Of a DNA stretch of 64,000 nucleotides, positions 37,587-45,160 are shown one piece after another. Every line of letters begins with the position of its first letter. The stretch's first letter is position 1. Position numbers and translations under genes: made by a program. The notes below the pieces were generated by a model. That model worked only from the letters and a program-made list of their open reading frames with translations, did not search any database and was not told the origin of the DNA. Origin of the DNA: Candidatus Sulfopaludibacter sp. SbA3 (GTDB lineage Bacteria > Acidobacteriota > Vicinamibacteria > Vicinamibacterales > UBA2999); assembly GCA_945903265.1 (NCBI GenBank), contig CAMDNQ010000001.1, positions 186,001-250,000 on the forward strand, given 5' to 3'.

Positions 37587-37885
37587 CCGACGTTCGAGTA
37601 CGACTCCGAAAAGACGCGCATGTGCTCCTGCAGCGCTGCCACCAGGTTCGGAATGAACTGGACCGGAACCACCACGCGCGCGCGGACGGGCGCCTTCACC
37701 ACGTGCTGGTTCTCGGCGCGGCGCAGCTCCTCGTCGGAGAGCGGCATCACCTCACAGAACGTCAGCGTGAAGTCGAAGGGGGTATGGGAAATCGAGCAGA
37801 AGTTGGCGTAGATGCGCGGCTCGCCGGTTTGCTCGTCAGGAACGATCGTGAAGTTGATCTGCTTGCGTTCGGGCTGGTCGGACAT
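37562..37885 (-). CDS. DUF3467 family protein
   Basis: A 107-residue soluble protein with the family pattern Ile-Tyr-Ala-Asn-Phe, a Ser-His-Thr-Pro-Phe-Asp-Phe-Thr segment, and a Pro-Val-Gln-Phe-Ile-Pro-Asn-Leu-Val-Ala-Ala-Leu-Gln-Glu helix. Function is unknown in the family. It sits between lexA (57 bases downstream of its stop) and nth (25-base overlap), so it is a candidate for a small DNA-damage-associated protein; that is inference from position only. Confidence 0.82.
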   Translation of the reverse strand: MSDQPERKQINFTIVPDEQTGEPRIYANFCSISHTPFDFTLTFCEVMPLSDEELRRAENQHVVKAPVRARVVVPVQFIPNLVAALQEHMRVFSESYSNVGWTKGPVH

Positions 37886-37942
37886 CGGTCAAGTAGAGCA
37901 CAAAGTGCCTCGCGTGCTGCGCCTGACGTGACTGCACGTGTT

Positions 37943-38548
37943 TCAGTATTTTCGCATCACGCCGACGACCACGCCCTGAATCTGGACGCGATCCGGATCG
38001 AAGAGCATCGGCTGCATCGCCGGGTTCGCCGGCTGGAGCCGGACCCGGCCGTTCTCGCGGTAGAACTTCTTCAGCGTCACGTCGAGGCCGCCGACCAGGG
38101 CGATAACCATCTCGCCGTTGTCCGCCGACTTGCGGTCTTCGACGATCACGTAGTCGCCGTCGCGGATCTGCTCGTCGATCATCGAGTCGCCCTTCACGCG
38201 CAGCACGTAGCTGTCGCGCTTGCCGGCGATGCCCTCGGGGACCGCAATCGTTTCGTTGGTGGCGACGGCTTCTATCGGAGACCCTGCCGCCACGAATCCG
38301 AGCATCGGAAGCTCGACGGCCCGGCTGCCGACCCGCGTCGGCACCAGCTCGACCGAACGGCTGCGGTTCCACGCGCGGCGGATGAAGCCCTTTTCCTGGA
38401 GGTTGGTGAGATGTTTGTGAACCGTGGCAAGCGAGGAGAGGCTGAAGCGCCGGCCGATTTCTTCAAGGCTGGGCGCATAGCCGTGCTCCTGGATGAACTC
38501 GTTCAGGTAATCCAGGATCTCGCGCTGACGTTTTGTGAGCGGAAGCAT
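37943..38548 (-). CDS. lexA: SOS repressor LexA
   Basis: A 201-residue repressor/protease. A winged HTH occupies 1-65, the self-cleavage Ala88-Gly89 bond follows (Phe-Val-Ala-Ala-Gly-Ser), and the catalytic dyad is Ser122 (Lys-Gly-Asp-Ser-Met) and Lys160 (Asp-Val-Thr-Leu-Lys). RecA filaments would trigger cleavage. A strong AGGAGG lies 6 bases before the ATG. The recognition helix region (Leu-Ser-Ser-Leu-Ala-Thr-Val-His-Lys-His) differs from E. coli, so its operator may differ too. It heads lexA-DUF3467-nth-zincin-rsmA. Confidence 0.96.
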   Translation of the reverse strand: MLPLTKRQREILDYLNEFIQEHGYAPSLEEIGRRFSLSSLATVHKHLTNLQEKGFIRRAWNRSRSVELVPTRVGSRAVELPMLGFVAAGSPIEAVATNETIAVPEGIAGKRDSYVLRVKGDSMIDEQIRDGDYVIVEDRKSADNGEMVIALVGGLDVTLKKFYRENGRVRLQPANPAMQPMLFDPDRVQIQGVVVGVMRKY

Positions 38549-38619
38549 GCGCTCCTCCTGCTGTCATGCCGAGCGCCACGGAACCCCGGTCCCGCGCGGT
38601 CATCGGCAGAGGTGGCGAG

Positions 38620-38648
38620 AATATATGCGAACGAAAGGCGAAGATCAA
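38620..38648 (-). promoter_or_regulatory. Promoter of lexA operon
   Basis: On the minus strand TTGATC (38648-38643), a 17-base spacer and TATATT (38625-38620): a good sigma70-like promoter about 70 bases before lexA. The spacer holds repeated TTCG units; no canonical E. coli or Gram-positive LexA box was seen. Confidence 0.65.
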
Positions 38649-38685
38649 GCACAGAGTGGCGCGAAGGTCGGCCGAATAAGGGTGC

Positions 38686-38691
38686 TAGACT
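38686..38691 (+). promoter_or_regulatory. Possible extended -10 promoter of LmeA-like gene
   Basis: TGC-TAGACT forms an extended -10 (hexamer 38686-38691), 31 bases before the ATG at 38723, divergent from the lexA promoter. No clear -35. Confidence 0.35.
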
Positions 38692-38722
38692 CGAACAAAC
38701 GCAGAGAGTTGAGGGGTGTCCG

Positions 38723-39322
38723 ATGCGTTATTACATTCGCTGGAGTGCTGCCGCGACGCTTGCAATCGCCGCCCTCGCGACCGTCGACGCCGCCACGGTC
38801 TCCCGTCAGAGCGCTGAGACGTTCTCCCAGAAAGTCACCGTGATTCGCCGCAACGCCGAGGCTGGCAAGTCGGTGGCGCGCAAGACTCCCGTCTCGCAGG
38901 ACGAATTGAACTCCTGGTTTACCTACAGCGCCTCGCCGCATCTCCCGGGCGGCGTCAGCCAGCCGCAGGTCACGATCGTCGGCGATGGCCGTGTGGCGGG
39001 TCAGGCGATTGTCGACCTTGAGGCGCTCGCCAAGCGACGCTCCTCGGGCGGGGCGTTCGATCCCTGGAGCCTGATCGGCGGCAAGGTGCCGGTCAACGTC
39101 ACCGGGATCCTGCACACGCGCGACGGCAAGGCACGCTTTGAAGTGCAGACCGCCGAGATCTCCGGCCTGCCCGTGCCGACGTCAATCCTGCAGGAGCTTG
39201 TCAGCTTCTATTCGCGCACGCCCGACCATCCGCAGGGCGTCCGCCTCGACGACACGTTCTCCCTCCCCGCGCAGATTCGCGAAATCCAGGTCGGCCAGGG
39301 TCAGGCGGTTGTCGTTCAGTAG
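38723..39322 (+). CDS. Exported protein, possibly DUF2993/LmeA-like
   Basis: A 199-residue protein with a signal peptide ending at Ala-Thr-Val-Asp-Ala-Ala. The mature part alternates short beta-strands and resembles lipid-binding LmeA/DUF2993-type domains (Gly-Lys-Val-Pro-Val-Asn-Val-Thr-Gly, Arg-Phe-Glu-Val-Gln-Thr, Leu-Pro-Val-Pro-Thr), but the match is by eye and weak. No catalytic motif. GAGGGG lies 6 bases upstream of the ATG. The recG TTG start follows its stop with no gap. Confidence 0.7.
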   Translation: MRYYIRWSAAATLAIAALATVDAATVSRQSAETFSQKVTVIRRNAEAGKSVARKTPVSQDELNSWFTYSASPHLPGGVSQPQVTIVGDGRVAGQAIVDLEALAKRRSSGGAFDPWSLIGGKVPVNVTGILHTRDGKARFEVQTAEISGLPVPTSILQELVSFYSRTPDHPQGVRLDDTFSLPAQIREIQVGQGQAVVVQ

Positions 39323-41407
39323 TTGAGCCTCGACCTCTCGACTCCACTCCAATTCCTCAAGGGCGTCGGCCCTCGCAAGGCCGCGGATCTCAAGCGCGCC
39401 GGCCTTGCCACCGTCGAGGATCTGTTCTATCGCCTGCCATTCCGCTACGAAGATCGCAGCCGCATGCAGCCGATTGTCTCCCTGCGCCCGGGCGCACGGG
39501 CAGCCGTGCTCGGCGAGATCAAGAGCGCCAAACTGTCGATCACGCGCCGGCGCGGGTTCAAGATCTTCAACGCGGTAATCGGTGACACCAGCGGCGCGAT
39601 TCGGTGCACATGGATGAACCAGGCATTCCTGGTGGATGTCCTGCAGCCGCACCTGAGCGTCGTGATCTTCGGCGACGTCAAGCTCGATTCCAGCGGCCTG
39701 CATTTCCTGAACCCGGAGTACGAGGTCGTCAGCGACGACCTGACCGGCGTGCATACCGGACGCATCGTCCCGTTCTACGAAAAGACCGGCGTCGTGACGC
39801 CGAACATGCAGCGCAAGCTGGTGCGCCATGCGCTCAACGAGCTTCCCGCGCAGATCCCGGACATGCTGCCCGAGGAGATGCGCGGCCGTCTGCAGCTGGT
39901 GCCTCGGCGCGCCGCGCTCGAGGAATCGCACTTTCCGCCAAACGACGCCCTGCTCGAGACGCTCAACGCGTTCCGGACACCCTCGCAGCGCCGCCTGATC
40001 TTCGAGGAGTTCTTTCTGTTTCAGATCGGGCACGCGTGGCGGCGGCACGCGGCCGGTACCGAGCTGAAGGCCTTCGTGCCGAAAGTCGACGATCGGATTC
40101 GCGCCGCCGCGGCGAAGATCCTGCCGTTCAAGCTGACGGCGGGGCAGCGGCAGGCCATCAAGGAGATCGTCGACGACATGCAGCGCCCGCAGCCGATGCA
40201 CCGCCTCCTGCAGGGAGACGTCGGCGCGGGCAAGACGATCGTCGCGCTGCTCGCGGCGCTCGTCGCCATGGAGAACGGTCTGCAGGTCGCCTTCATGGCG
40301 CCCACAGAGATTCTTGCGGGGCAGCATTTCGGGACGATTGCAAAGCTGCTGTCCCAGTCGCGCTTCCGCGTCGACCTGCTCACCGGGAGCACGCCGGGCC
40401 TGCAGAAGCACACGCTGCATTCGCACATAGAGCGCGGGACGACGAACCTGATTGTCGGCACGCACGCGCTGGTGCAGGAAAGCATCAAGTTCCACAAGCT
40501 CGGGCTGGTCGTGATTGACGAGCAGCACCGCTTTGGCGTGGCGCAGCGGGGCGCCCTCCGCGCCAAGGGCCTGAGACCCGACGTGCTGCTCATGACGGCG
40601 ACGCCGATTCCGCGGACGCTGGCGCTCACGGACTACAGTGAGCTCGACGTGTCGAAAATTACCGACCTGCCTCCGGGCCGGACGCCGGTGAAGACCTGGG
40701 TCAAGCCGGAGTCGCGCCGCGACGAGATCTATCAGACGGTGCGCGAGGAACTGGACCGCGGCCGGCAGGCGTACATCATTTATCCGCTGGTCGAAGGGTC
40801 CGAGAAGATCGATCTCAAGTCGGCGACCGAGATGGCGGATCACCTGCAGGCGGAAATCTTCCCTGCGTACAGGATTGCGCTGCTGCACGGGCGGATGAAG
40901 TCCGACGCGAAGGAGCGCGTCATGCACGCCTTTGCGGCCGGCCAGATTCAGATCCTGGTGTCGACGACGGTCGTGGAGGTGGGCGTCGATGTGCCGAACG
41001 CCTCGATCATGATCGTGGAGCATGCCGAGCGGTTCGGACTGTCGCAGCTCCACCAGTTGCGCGGCCGGGTCGGTCGTGGCCAGTTCGAATCGCATTGTTT
41101 CCTCATGTACCAGGCGCCATGGACCGATGACGCGCGGGAGCGGCTGAAGGCGCTCGCGGCGACCAATGACGGCTTCGCGATCGCGGAGAAGGATCTCGAG
41201 CTGCGCGGCCCCGGCGACTTCTTCGGGACCCGCCAGTCGGGCCTGCCGAAGCTGCGGACCGGCGATCTCGTTCGCGACCGCGAGATCATGGAGGACGCGC
41301 ACCGCGAGGCGCGTCGCGTGGTGGACGAGGGTGGACTCGCCGGCGATCTCCTGCAGTTCATCCAGCAGCAGTGGGAACAGCAGTTCGGGCTGATAGAAGT
41401 TGGATAA
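39323..41407 (+). CDS. recG: ATP-dependent DNA helicase RecG
   Basis: A 694-residue fork-reversal helicase. The N-terminal wedge/OB domain (about 15-180) opens with Leu-Lys-Gly-Val-Gly-Pro-Arg; helicase motifs follow: Gly-Asp-Val-Gly-Ala-Gly-Lys-Thr (I), Val-Ile-Asp-Glu-Gln-His-Arg-Phe-Gly (II), Met-Thr-Ala-Thr-Pro-Ile-Pro (III), and Gln-Leu-Arg-Gly-Arg-Val-Gly-Arg (VI). The TTG start abuts the stop of the previous gene, so it relies on translational coupling. A long antisense open frame opposite it is a GC-bias shadow. Confidence 0.95.
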   Translation: MSLDLSTPLQFLKGVGPRKAADLKRAGLATVEDLFYRLPFRYEDRSRMQPIVSLRPGARAAVLGEIKSAKLSITRRRGFKIFNAVIGDTSGAIRCTWMNQAFLVDVLQPHLSVVIFGDVKLDSSGLHFLNPEYEVVSDDLTGVHTGRIVPFYEKTGVVTPNMQRKLVRHALNELPAQIPDMLPEEMRGRLQLVPRRAALEESHFPPNDALLETLNAFRTPSQRRLIFEEFFLFQIGHAWRRHAAGTELKAFVPKVDDRIRAAAAKILPFKLTAGQRQAIKEIVDDMQRPQPMHRLLQGDVGAGKTIVALLAALVAMENGLQVAFMAPTEILAGQHFGTIAKLLSQSRFRVDLLTGSTPGLQKHTLHSHIERGTTNLIVGTHALVQESIKFHKLGLVVIDEQHRFGVAQRGALRAKGLRPDVLLMTATPIPRTLALTDYSELDVSKITDLPPGRTPVKTWVKPESRRDEIYQTVREELDRGRQAYIIYPLVEGSEKIDLKSATEMADHLQAEIFPAYRIALLHGRMKSDAKERVMHAFAAGQIQILVSTTVVEVGVDVPNASIMIVEHAERFGLSQLHQLRGRVGRGQFESHCFLMYQAPWTDDARERLKALAATNDGFAIAEKDLELRGPGDFFGTRQSGLPKLRTGDLVRDREIMEDAHREARRVVDEGGLAGDLLQFIQQQWEQQFGLIEVG

Positions 41408-41448
41408 CCGATTGGCAATTGGCGTCTTGGGAATTGGGAGTTTCTGAG

Positions 41449-41997
41449 ATGCGGATCATCGCCGGCACATTGAAGGGCCGTCGTCTCAAGACGCCCGACT
41501 GGGACGGCGTGAGGCCCACCTCCGACAAGCTTCGCGAAACACTCTTCAACATCCTGGCGCCGCGGATGACCGGCGCGCGATGCGCTGACGTGTATGCCGG
41601 GACCGGCGCGGTCGGGATCGAGGCGCTGAGCCGCGGGGCGGCGCACGTGACATTCGTCGAGCGGGATCGCCGCGCGGCGGCGCTGATCACCGCCAATCTG
41701 GCGATGTGCGGCGTGGAGCGGGGCTATACTATCGAGTGCGGCGATGCGGCAGCGGTACTGCGGCGCCTGCCCGAATCGGACCCGTTCGATCTCGTTCTGC
41801 TGGATCCTCCGTACGACGCCGATCCTGAGATGCTTACCGACACGCTGCGCGACGCCGCGCGCCTGACAGCAGCCGGGGGCCTGATCGTGCTCGAGCGGGC
41901 GAGCCGGCGTGAGCCGGTGATACCGGACGGACTGGATCGCGTCCGCGATGTTGTCGCCGGAGATAGTGCGCTGACGTTCTTGCGCCGGAGTGCTTAA
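41449..41997 (+). CDS. rsmD: 16S rRNA guanine-N2 methyltransferase RsmD
   Basis: A 182-residue class I methyltransferase modifying G966 of 16S rRNA. It begins Met-Arg-Ile-Ile-Ala-Gly, has Arg-Pro-Thr-Ser-Asp-Lys-Leu-Arg-Glu-Thr, SAM motif Tyr-Ala-Gly-Thr-Gly-Ala-Val-Gly, and catalytic Asp-Pro-Pro-Tyr. The ATG at 41449 matches the family N-terminus and has GGGAG upstream; the frame to 41371 crosses recG. The rsmD-coaD pairing is common in bacteria. Confidence 0.94.
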   Translation: MRIIAGTLKGRRLKTPDWDGVRPTSDKLRETLFNILAPRMTGARCADVYAGTGAVGIEALSRGAAHVTFVERDRRAAALITANLAMCGVERGYTIECGDAAAVLRRLPESDPFDLVLLDPPYDADPEMLTDTLRDAARLTAAGGLIVLERASRREPVIPDGLDRVRDVVAGDSALTFLRRSA

Positions 41998-41998
41998 C

Positions 41999-42508
41999 GT
42001 GCCACACGCAGCCCCAAGCGGTCGCCTCGCGTTATTTCCCGGCTCGTTCGATCCGCTGACGAACGGCCACGTGGACATCATCCTGCGCTGCGCGCACCTG
42101 TTCGAGCGGGTCATCGTCGCGGTCCTGGTGAATGCGGACAAGCAGCCGCTGTTCACCTCCGACGAGCGCGTGGCAATGGTTCGCGACGTGTTCCGGGAAT
42201 ATCCGAACGTGGACGTCGAATCGTTCGATGGCCTGCTCGTCGAATACGCGCGGCGCCGCCGGGCGAGCGTGATCGTGCGCGGCCTGCGAGCGGTCTCGGA
42301 CTTTGAGTACGAATTTCAGATGGCGCTCATGAACCGCCATCTCGAGCCGACGCTCGAAACGGTGTTCATGATGCCGGCCGAGCAGTACACGTATCTGAGT
42401 TCGCGGCTGATCAAGGAAGTGTTTCAGCTCGGAGGCTCGGTGACAGGTCTCGTGCCGCCGGCGGTCGAGCGCGCCCTGAGAGAAAAACATGCGGTGGGCG
42501 CCAAGTAG
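41999..42508 (+). CDS. coaD: Phosphopantetheine adenylyltransferase
   Basis: A 169-residue nucleotidyltransferase making dephospho-CoA from 4'-phosphopantetheine and ATP. The signature Phe-Pro-Gly-Ser-Phe-Asp-Pro-Leu-Thr-Asn-Gly-His is near the start; Arg-Gly-Leu-Arg-Ala-Val-Ser-Asp-Phe-Glu-Tyr-Glu and Leu-Ser-Ser-Arg-Leu-Ile-Lys-Glu follow. The GTG at 41999 has GGAG 8 bases upstream; a GTG at 41990 overlaps that site. Confidence 0.94.
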   Translation: MPHAAPSGRLALFPGSFDPLTNGHVDIILRCAHLFERVIVAVLVNADKQPLFTSDERVAMVRDVFREYPNVDVESFDGLLVEYARRRRASVIVRGLRAVSDFEYEFQMALMNRHLEPTLETVFMMPAEQYTYLSSRLIKEVFQLGGSVTGLVPPAVERALREKHAVGAK

Positions 42509-42565
42509 ATTGAAGATCTACGACCGAAGATTGACGATGTGACCAGAGACGGAAGGATTCAGGAG

Positions 42566-43768
42566 ATGTTCGCACAGCGACTTGCGCAGGTATCAGCATC
42601 GGCCACGCTCAAGGCCGCCGCGGCAGCGGAGGCGCTTCGGCGCGCCGGCCACAAGGTGGTGGACTTCACCGCGGGAGAGCCGGACTTCCCGACGCCCGAG
42701 CACGTGAAGGCGGCAGGGAAGGCGGCCATTGACGCCGACTTCACCCGCTACACGGCGGCGGCCGGGATTCCGGAGCTGCGCGACGCGATCGCCACACGCT
42801 ACAAGGGACAGTACGGCGTCGACATCACGACGGCCGAAGTACTGCTGACGGCCGGGGGCAAGCAGGCGCTGTTCAATGCGGCGCTGGCGCTTTTCGATCA
42901 GGGCGACGAGGTCATCACGCACGCGCCGTACTGGCCGACGATTCCCGAGCAGGTAAAGCTGGTCGGAGGCAAGCCGGTCATCGTGCAGACCCGCGCGGAC
43001 GAAGGGTTTGCGGTCCACCCGGAGGCGATCATCGCGGCGATCACCCCGAAGACGAAGGCGATCATCATCAATTCGCCGTGCAATCCGACCGGCGGTCTGG
43101 TGGACGAGGCGACGCTCACGCCGATCGTCGACGCGGCGGCCAAGCGCGGCATCTGGATCATCGTCGACCTCTGCTACGAGCAGCTGATTTACGATCCGGT
43201 CCCGCACAACCTGGTGAAGGTCCTGTTCGATCGGCATCGCGATCGGACGGTGATTGCCGGATCGGCGTCGAAGTCCTATGCCATGACGGGATGGCGCTGC
43301 GGCTGGACGATCGCGCCGAAGGAGCTGACGGCGGCGTTCAACGTCATTCAAGGGCAGACCACTTCGAACATCACGTCGATTACCCAGAAGGCTGCGCTCG
43401 CGGCCGTGTCGGGGTCGCAGGATGCGGTGACGATGATGCTCAACGAGTACAGGAAGCGCAGGGACAACATCCACGCGTGGCTCACGGCGCACCCGGCCAT
43501 CAAATGCGTGAAGCCGAAGGGCGCGTTCTACCTGTTCCCGGATATCTCGGGCCTGCTGGGCGCCGAGGGCATGAAGTCGTCCGCCGATTTTGCCCAGGCA
43601 CTCCTTGAAAAGGAGCACGTGGCGGTAACCGCGGGCGAGGGGTTCGATGCGCCGGGCTACCTGCGCATTTCGTACGCGGCGTCGATGGAAGACCTTCGCG
43701 AGGGCGCCACGCGCATCCTGAGGTTCGCCGAGTCGCTGCAGCCCGCGCGGGCAGGCGCCTCGCGCTGA
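42566..43768 (+). CDS. Class I/II PLP aminotransferase (aspartate aminotransferase-like)
   Basis: A 400-residue fold-type I aminotransferase of the aspartate/aromatic Ib group. Gly-Glu-Pro-Asp-Phe-Pro-Thr-Pro is near residue 40; Asn-Ser-Pro-Cys-Asn-Pro-Thr-Gly-Gly near 165; the PLP Lys in Ser-Ala-Ser-Lys-Ser-Tyr-Ala-Met-Thr-Gly-Trp-Arg near 240; a late Arg in Tyr-Leu-Arg-Ile-Ser-Tyr binds the substrate carboxylate. The ATG at 42566 is preferred, with AAGGA 9 bases upstream; a GTG at 42539 would add nine unconserved residues. It could also transaminate prephenate or aromatic keto acids. Confidence 0.9.
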   Translation: MFAQRLAQVSASATLKAAAAAEALRRAGHKVVDFTAGEPDFPTPEHVKAAGKAAIDADFTRYTAAAGIPELRDAIATRYKGQYGVDITTAEVLLTAGGKQALFNAALALFDQGDEVITHAPYWPTIPEQVKLVGGKPVIVQTRADEGFAVHPEAIIAAITPKTKAIIINSPCNPTGGLVDEATLTPIVDAAAKRGIWIIVDLCYEQLIYDPVPHNLVKVLFDRHRDRTVIAGSASKSYAMTGWRCGWTIAPKELTAAFNVIQGQTTSNITSITQKAALAAVSGSQDAVTMMLNEYRKRRDNIHAWLTAHPAIKCVKPKGAFYLFPDISGLLGAEGMKSSADFAQALLEKEHVAVTAGEGFDAPGYLRISYAASMEDLREGATRILRFAESLQPARAGASR

Positions 43769-45132
43769 CTCCCGATCCCTTTATTCGCATCGTCGGTGCG
43801 GACCATGTCCGCACCGACGCTCCCACCCTCGAGCAGTACGGCCAGGATGCGCTCGGCATCGGCCATCCCCCCGACGTTGTCGTCACCCCCGCGTCCACGC
43901 AGGAGATTGCGGCGATTGCGCGCCTGTGCAACGAGCAGCGCGTGCCGCTCGTCGTCCGCGGTGCGGGAACGGGTTATACCGGCGGGGCAGTGCCCACGCG
44001 GGGCGGCGTGCTTCTCTCGATGGAGCGATTGAACCGGATTCTCGAGATCGACGAGGTCAACCTGCTGGCCGTCGTCGAGCCGAATGTCATCACCGCCGAC
44101 CTGCAGCGGGCGGTCGAGGCGGTGGGCCTGTTCTATCCGCCGGACCCCGCCAGCCTCGAGATGTCGTCGATTGGCGGCAACGTCGCGGAGTGCGCCGGCG
44201 GCCCGCGCGGCTTCAAGTACGGGACGACACGACGGTACGTCCTGGGCCTGGAGGCCGTGCTCCCGACAGGCGAAATCATTGAAACCGGATCGAAGGCGGT
44301 GAAGAACGTCGTCGGCTACGACCTGACGCAGCTGCTCGTCGGGTCGGAAGGGACGCTGGCGATCATCACACGGGTGACGCTGCGCCTCGTGCCAAGACCG
44401 GCGGCGCGGGCGACGCTCCTCGCGGTCTTCTCCGATATTCAGGCTGCTGTCGACGCGGTCAGCGCTCTCATCCGCCGCCGGGTCATTCCCGCCACGATCG
44501 AGCTGCTCGACTCGGAGTCGCTGGCCGCGATGCGCGACACGCTGGATCCGCAGCTCGTCCCGCCGGGCACCGGCGCCATGCTCATCGTCGAGGCTGACGG
44601 CACGCAGCCGGCGGTCGACGCGGAGATCGAGCAGATCGCTGCCGCCTGCCGCGATGTGGGGGCGATTCGCGTGACGCTGGCAGCCGACGACGAGGAGCGC
44701 GCGCGTCTCTGGAGCGCCCGGCGGCTGCTGTCGCTCGCGCTCAAGGCGACCGGCCTCCTCAAGATCAACCACGATGTGGTCGTGCCGCGCGGGCGCGTGC
44801 CGGAGCTGTATGCGGTCGTCGAGGACATGCGTGCGCAGTTCGGGCTGCGAATCGCGGCGTTCGGTCACGCGGGGGACGGGAATATCCACGTCAACCTGCT
44901 GATCAACCGTGACGATCAGGAGGCACGCGAGCGCGCCAGGCGCGCCGAGCGCATGCTCTTCGAACAGGTCGTCGCGCTGGAGGGGTCGATCAGCGGGGAA
45001 CACGGCATCGGCTTCGCCAAGGCCCAGTACATCGGGATCGAGCTGTCGGACGAGGAGATCGCGCTCATGAAGCGCGTGAAGGCGGCGTTCGATCCGAACG
45101 GGATTCTGAATCCGGGGAAGATCTTTCCTTAG
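43765..45132 (+). CDS. glcD: FAD-linked glycolate oxidase subunit GlcD-like, possible CTG start
   Basis: An FAD-binding oxidase of 455 residues if read from the CTG at 43765. Conventional starts only give GTG 43942 (396 residues), which would delete about 59 codons that clearly match the family N-terminus (Ile-Val-Gly-Ala-Asp-His-Val-Arg-Thr-Asp, then Pro-Pro-Asp-Val-Val-Val-Thr-Pro-Ala-Ser-Thr). The FAD loop Arg-Gly-Ala-Gly-Thr-Gly, Gly-Gly-Asn-Val-Ala-Glu, and C-terminal Gly-His-Ala-Gly-Asp-Gly-Asn-Ile-His and Gly-Glu-His-Gly-Ile-Gly are intact. The CTG overlaps the aminotransferase stop as CTGA. ATT near 43780 is another option. Oxidises a 2-hydroxy acid such as glycolate or lactate. Confidence 0.87.
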   Translation: MTPDPFIRIVGADHVRTDAPTLEQYGQDALGIGHPPDVVVTPASTQEIAAIARLCNEQRVPLVVRGAGTGYTGGAVPTRGGVLLSMERLNRILEIDEVNLLAVVEPNVITADLQRAVEAVGLFYPPDPASLEMSSIGGNVAECAGGPRGFKYGTTRRYVLGLEAVLPTGEIIETGSKAVKNVVGYDLTQLLVGSEGTLAIITRVTLRLVPRPAARATLLAVFSDIQAAVDAVSALIRRRVIPATIELLDSESLAAMRDTLDPQLVPPGTGAMLIVEADGTQPAVDAEIEQIAAACRDVGAIRVTLAADDEERARLWSARRLLSLALKATGLLKINHDVVVPRGRVPELYAVVEDMRAQFGLRIAAFGHAGDGNIHVNLLINRDDQEARERARRAERMLFEQVVALEGSISGEHGIGFAKAQYIGIELSDEEIALMKRVKAAFDPNGILNPGKIFP

Positions 45133-45160
45133 TCGGTGGTTGGTAGTTGGTGGTCGGTAG
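45133..45160. repeat. Low-complexity GGTTGGTAG spacer
   Basis: Short slippage-like GGTTGGTAGTTGGTGG units fill the gap between glcD and the convergent glycosyltransferase gene. The same style of repeat appears at 41411-41444, 46795-46886, 47324-47372 and 50728-50748. Confidence 0.5.

Noticed and set aside
38613-38650. Classical SOS box upstream of lexA
   Set aside because: TTCG repeats are present, but no match to the E. coli, Gram-positive or alphaproteobacterial LexA consensus; left as promoter only.
39182-41302. 706-codon open frame on the minus strand opposite recG
   Set aside because: No recognisable domains, composition typical of GC-rich antisense frames (Arg/His/Asp-rich), and recG on the plus strand is unmistakable.
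43942-45132. GTG 43942 as the true glcD start
   Set aside because: Would delete about 59 clearly conserved residues, including part of the FAD domain, and has no ribosome site.
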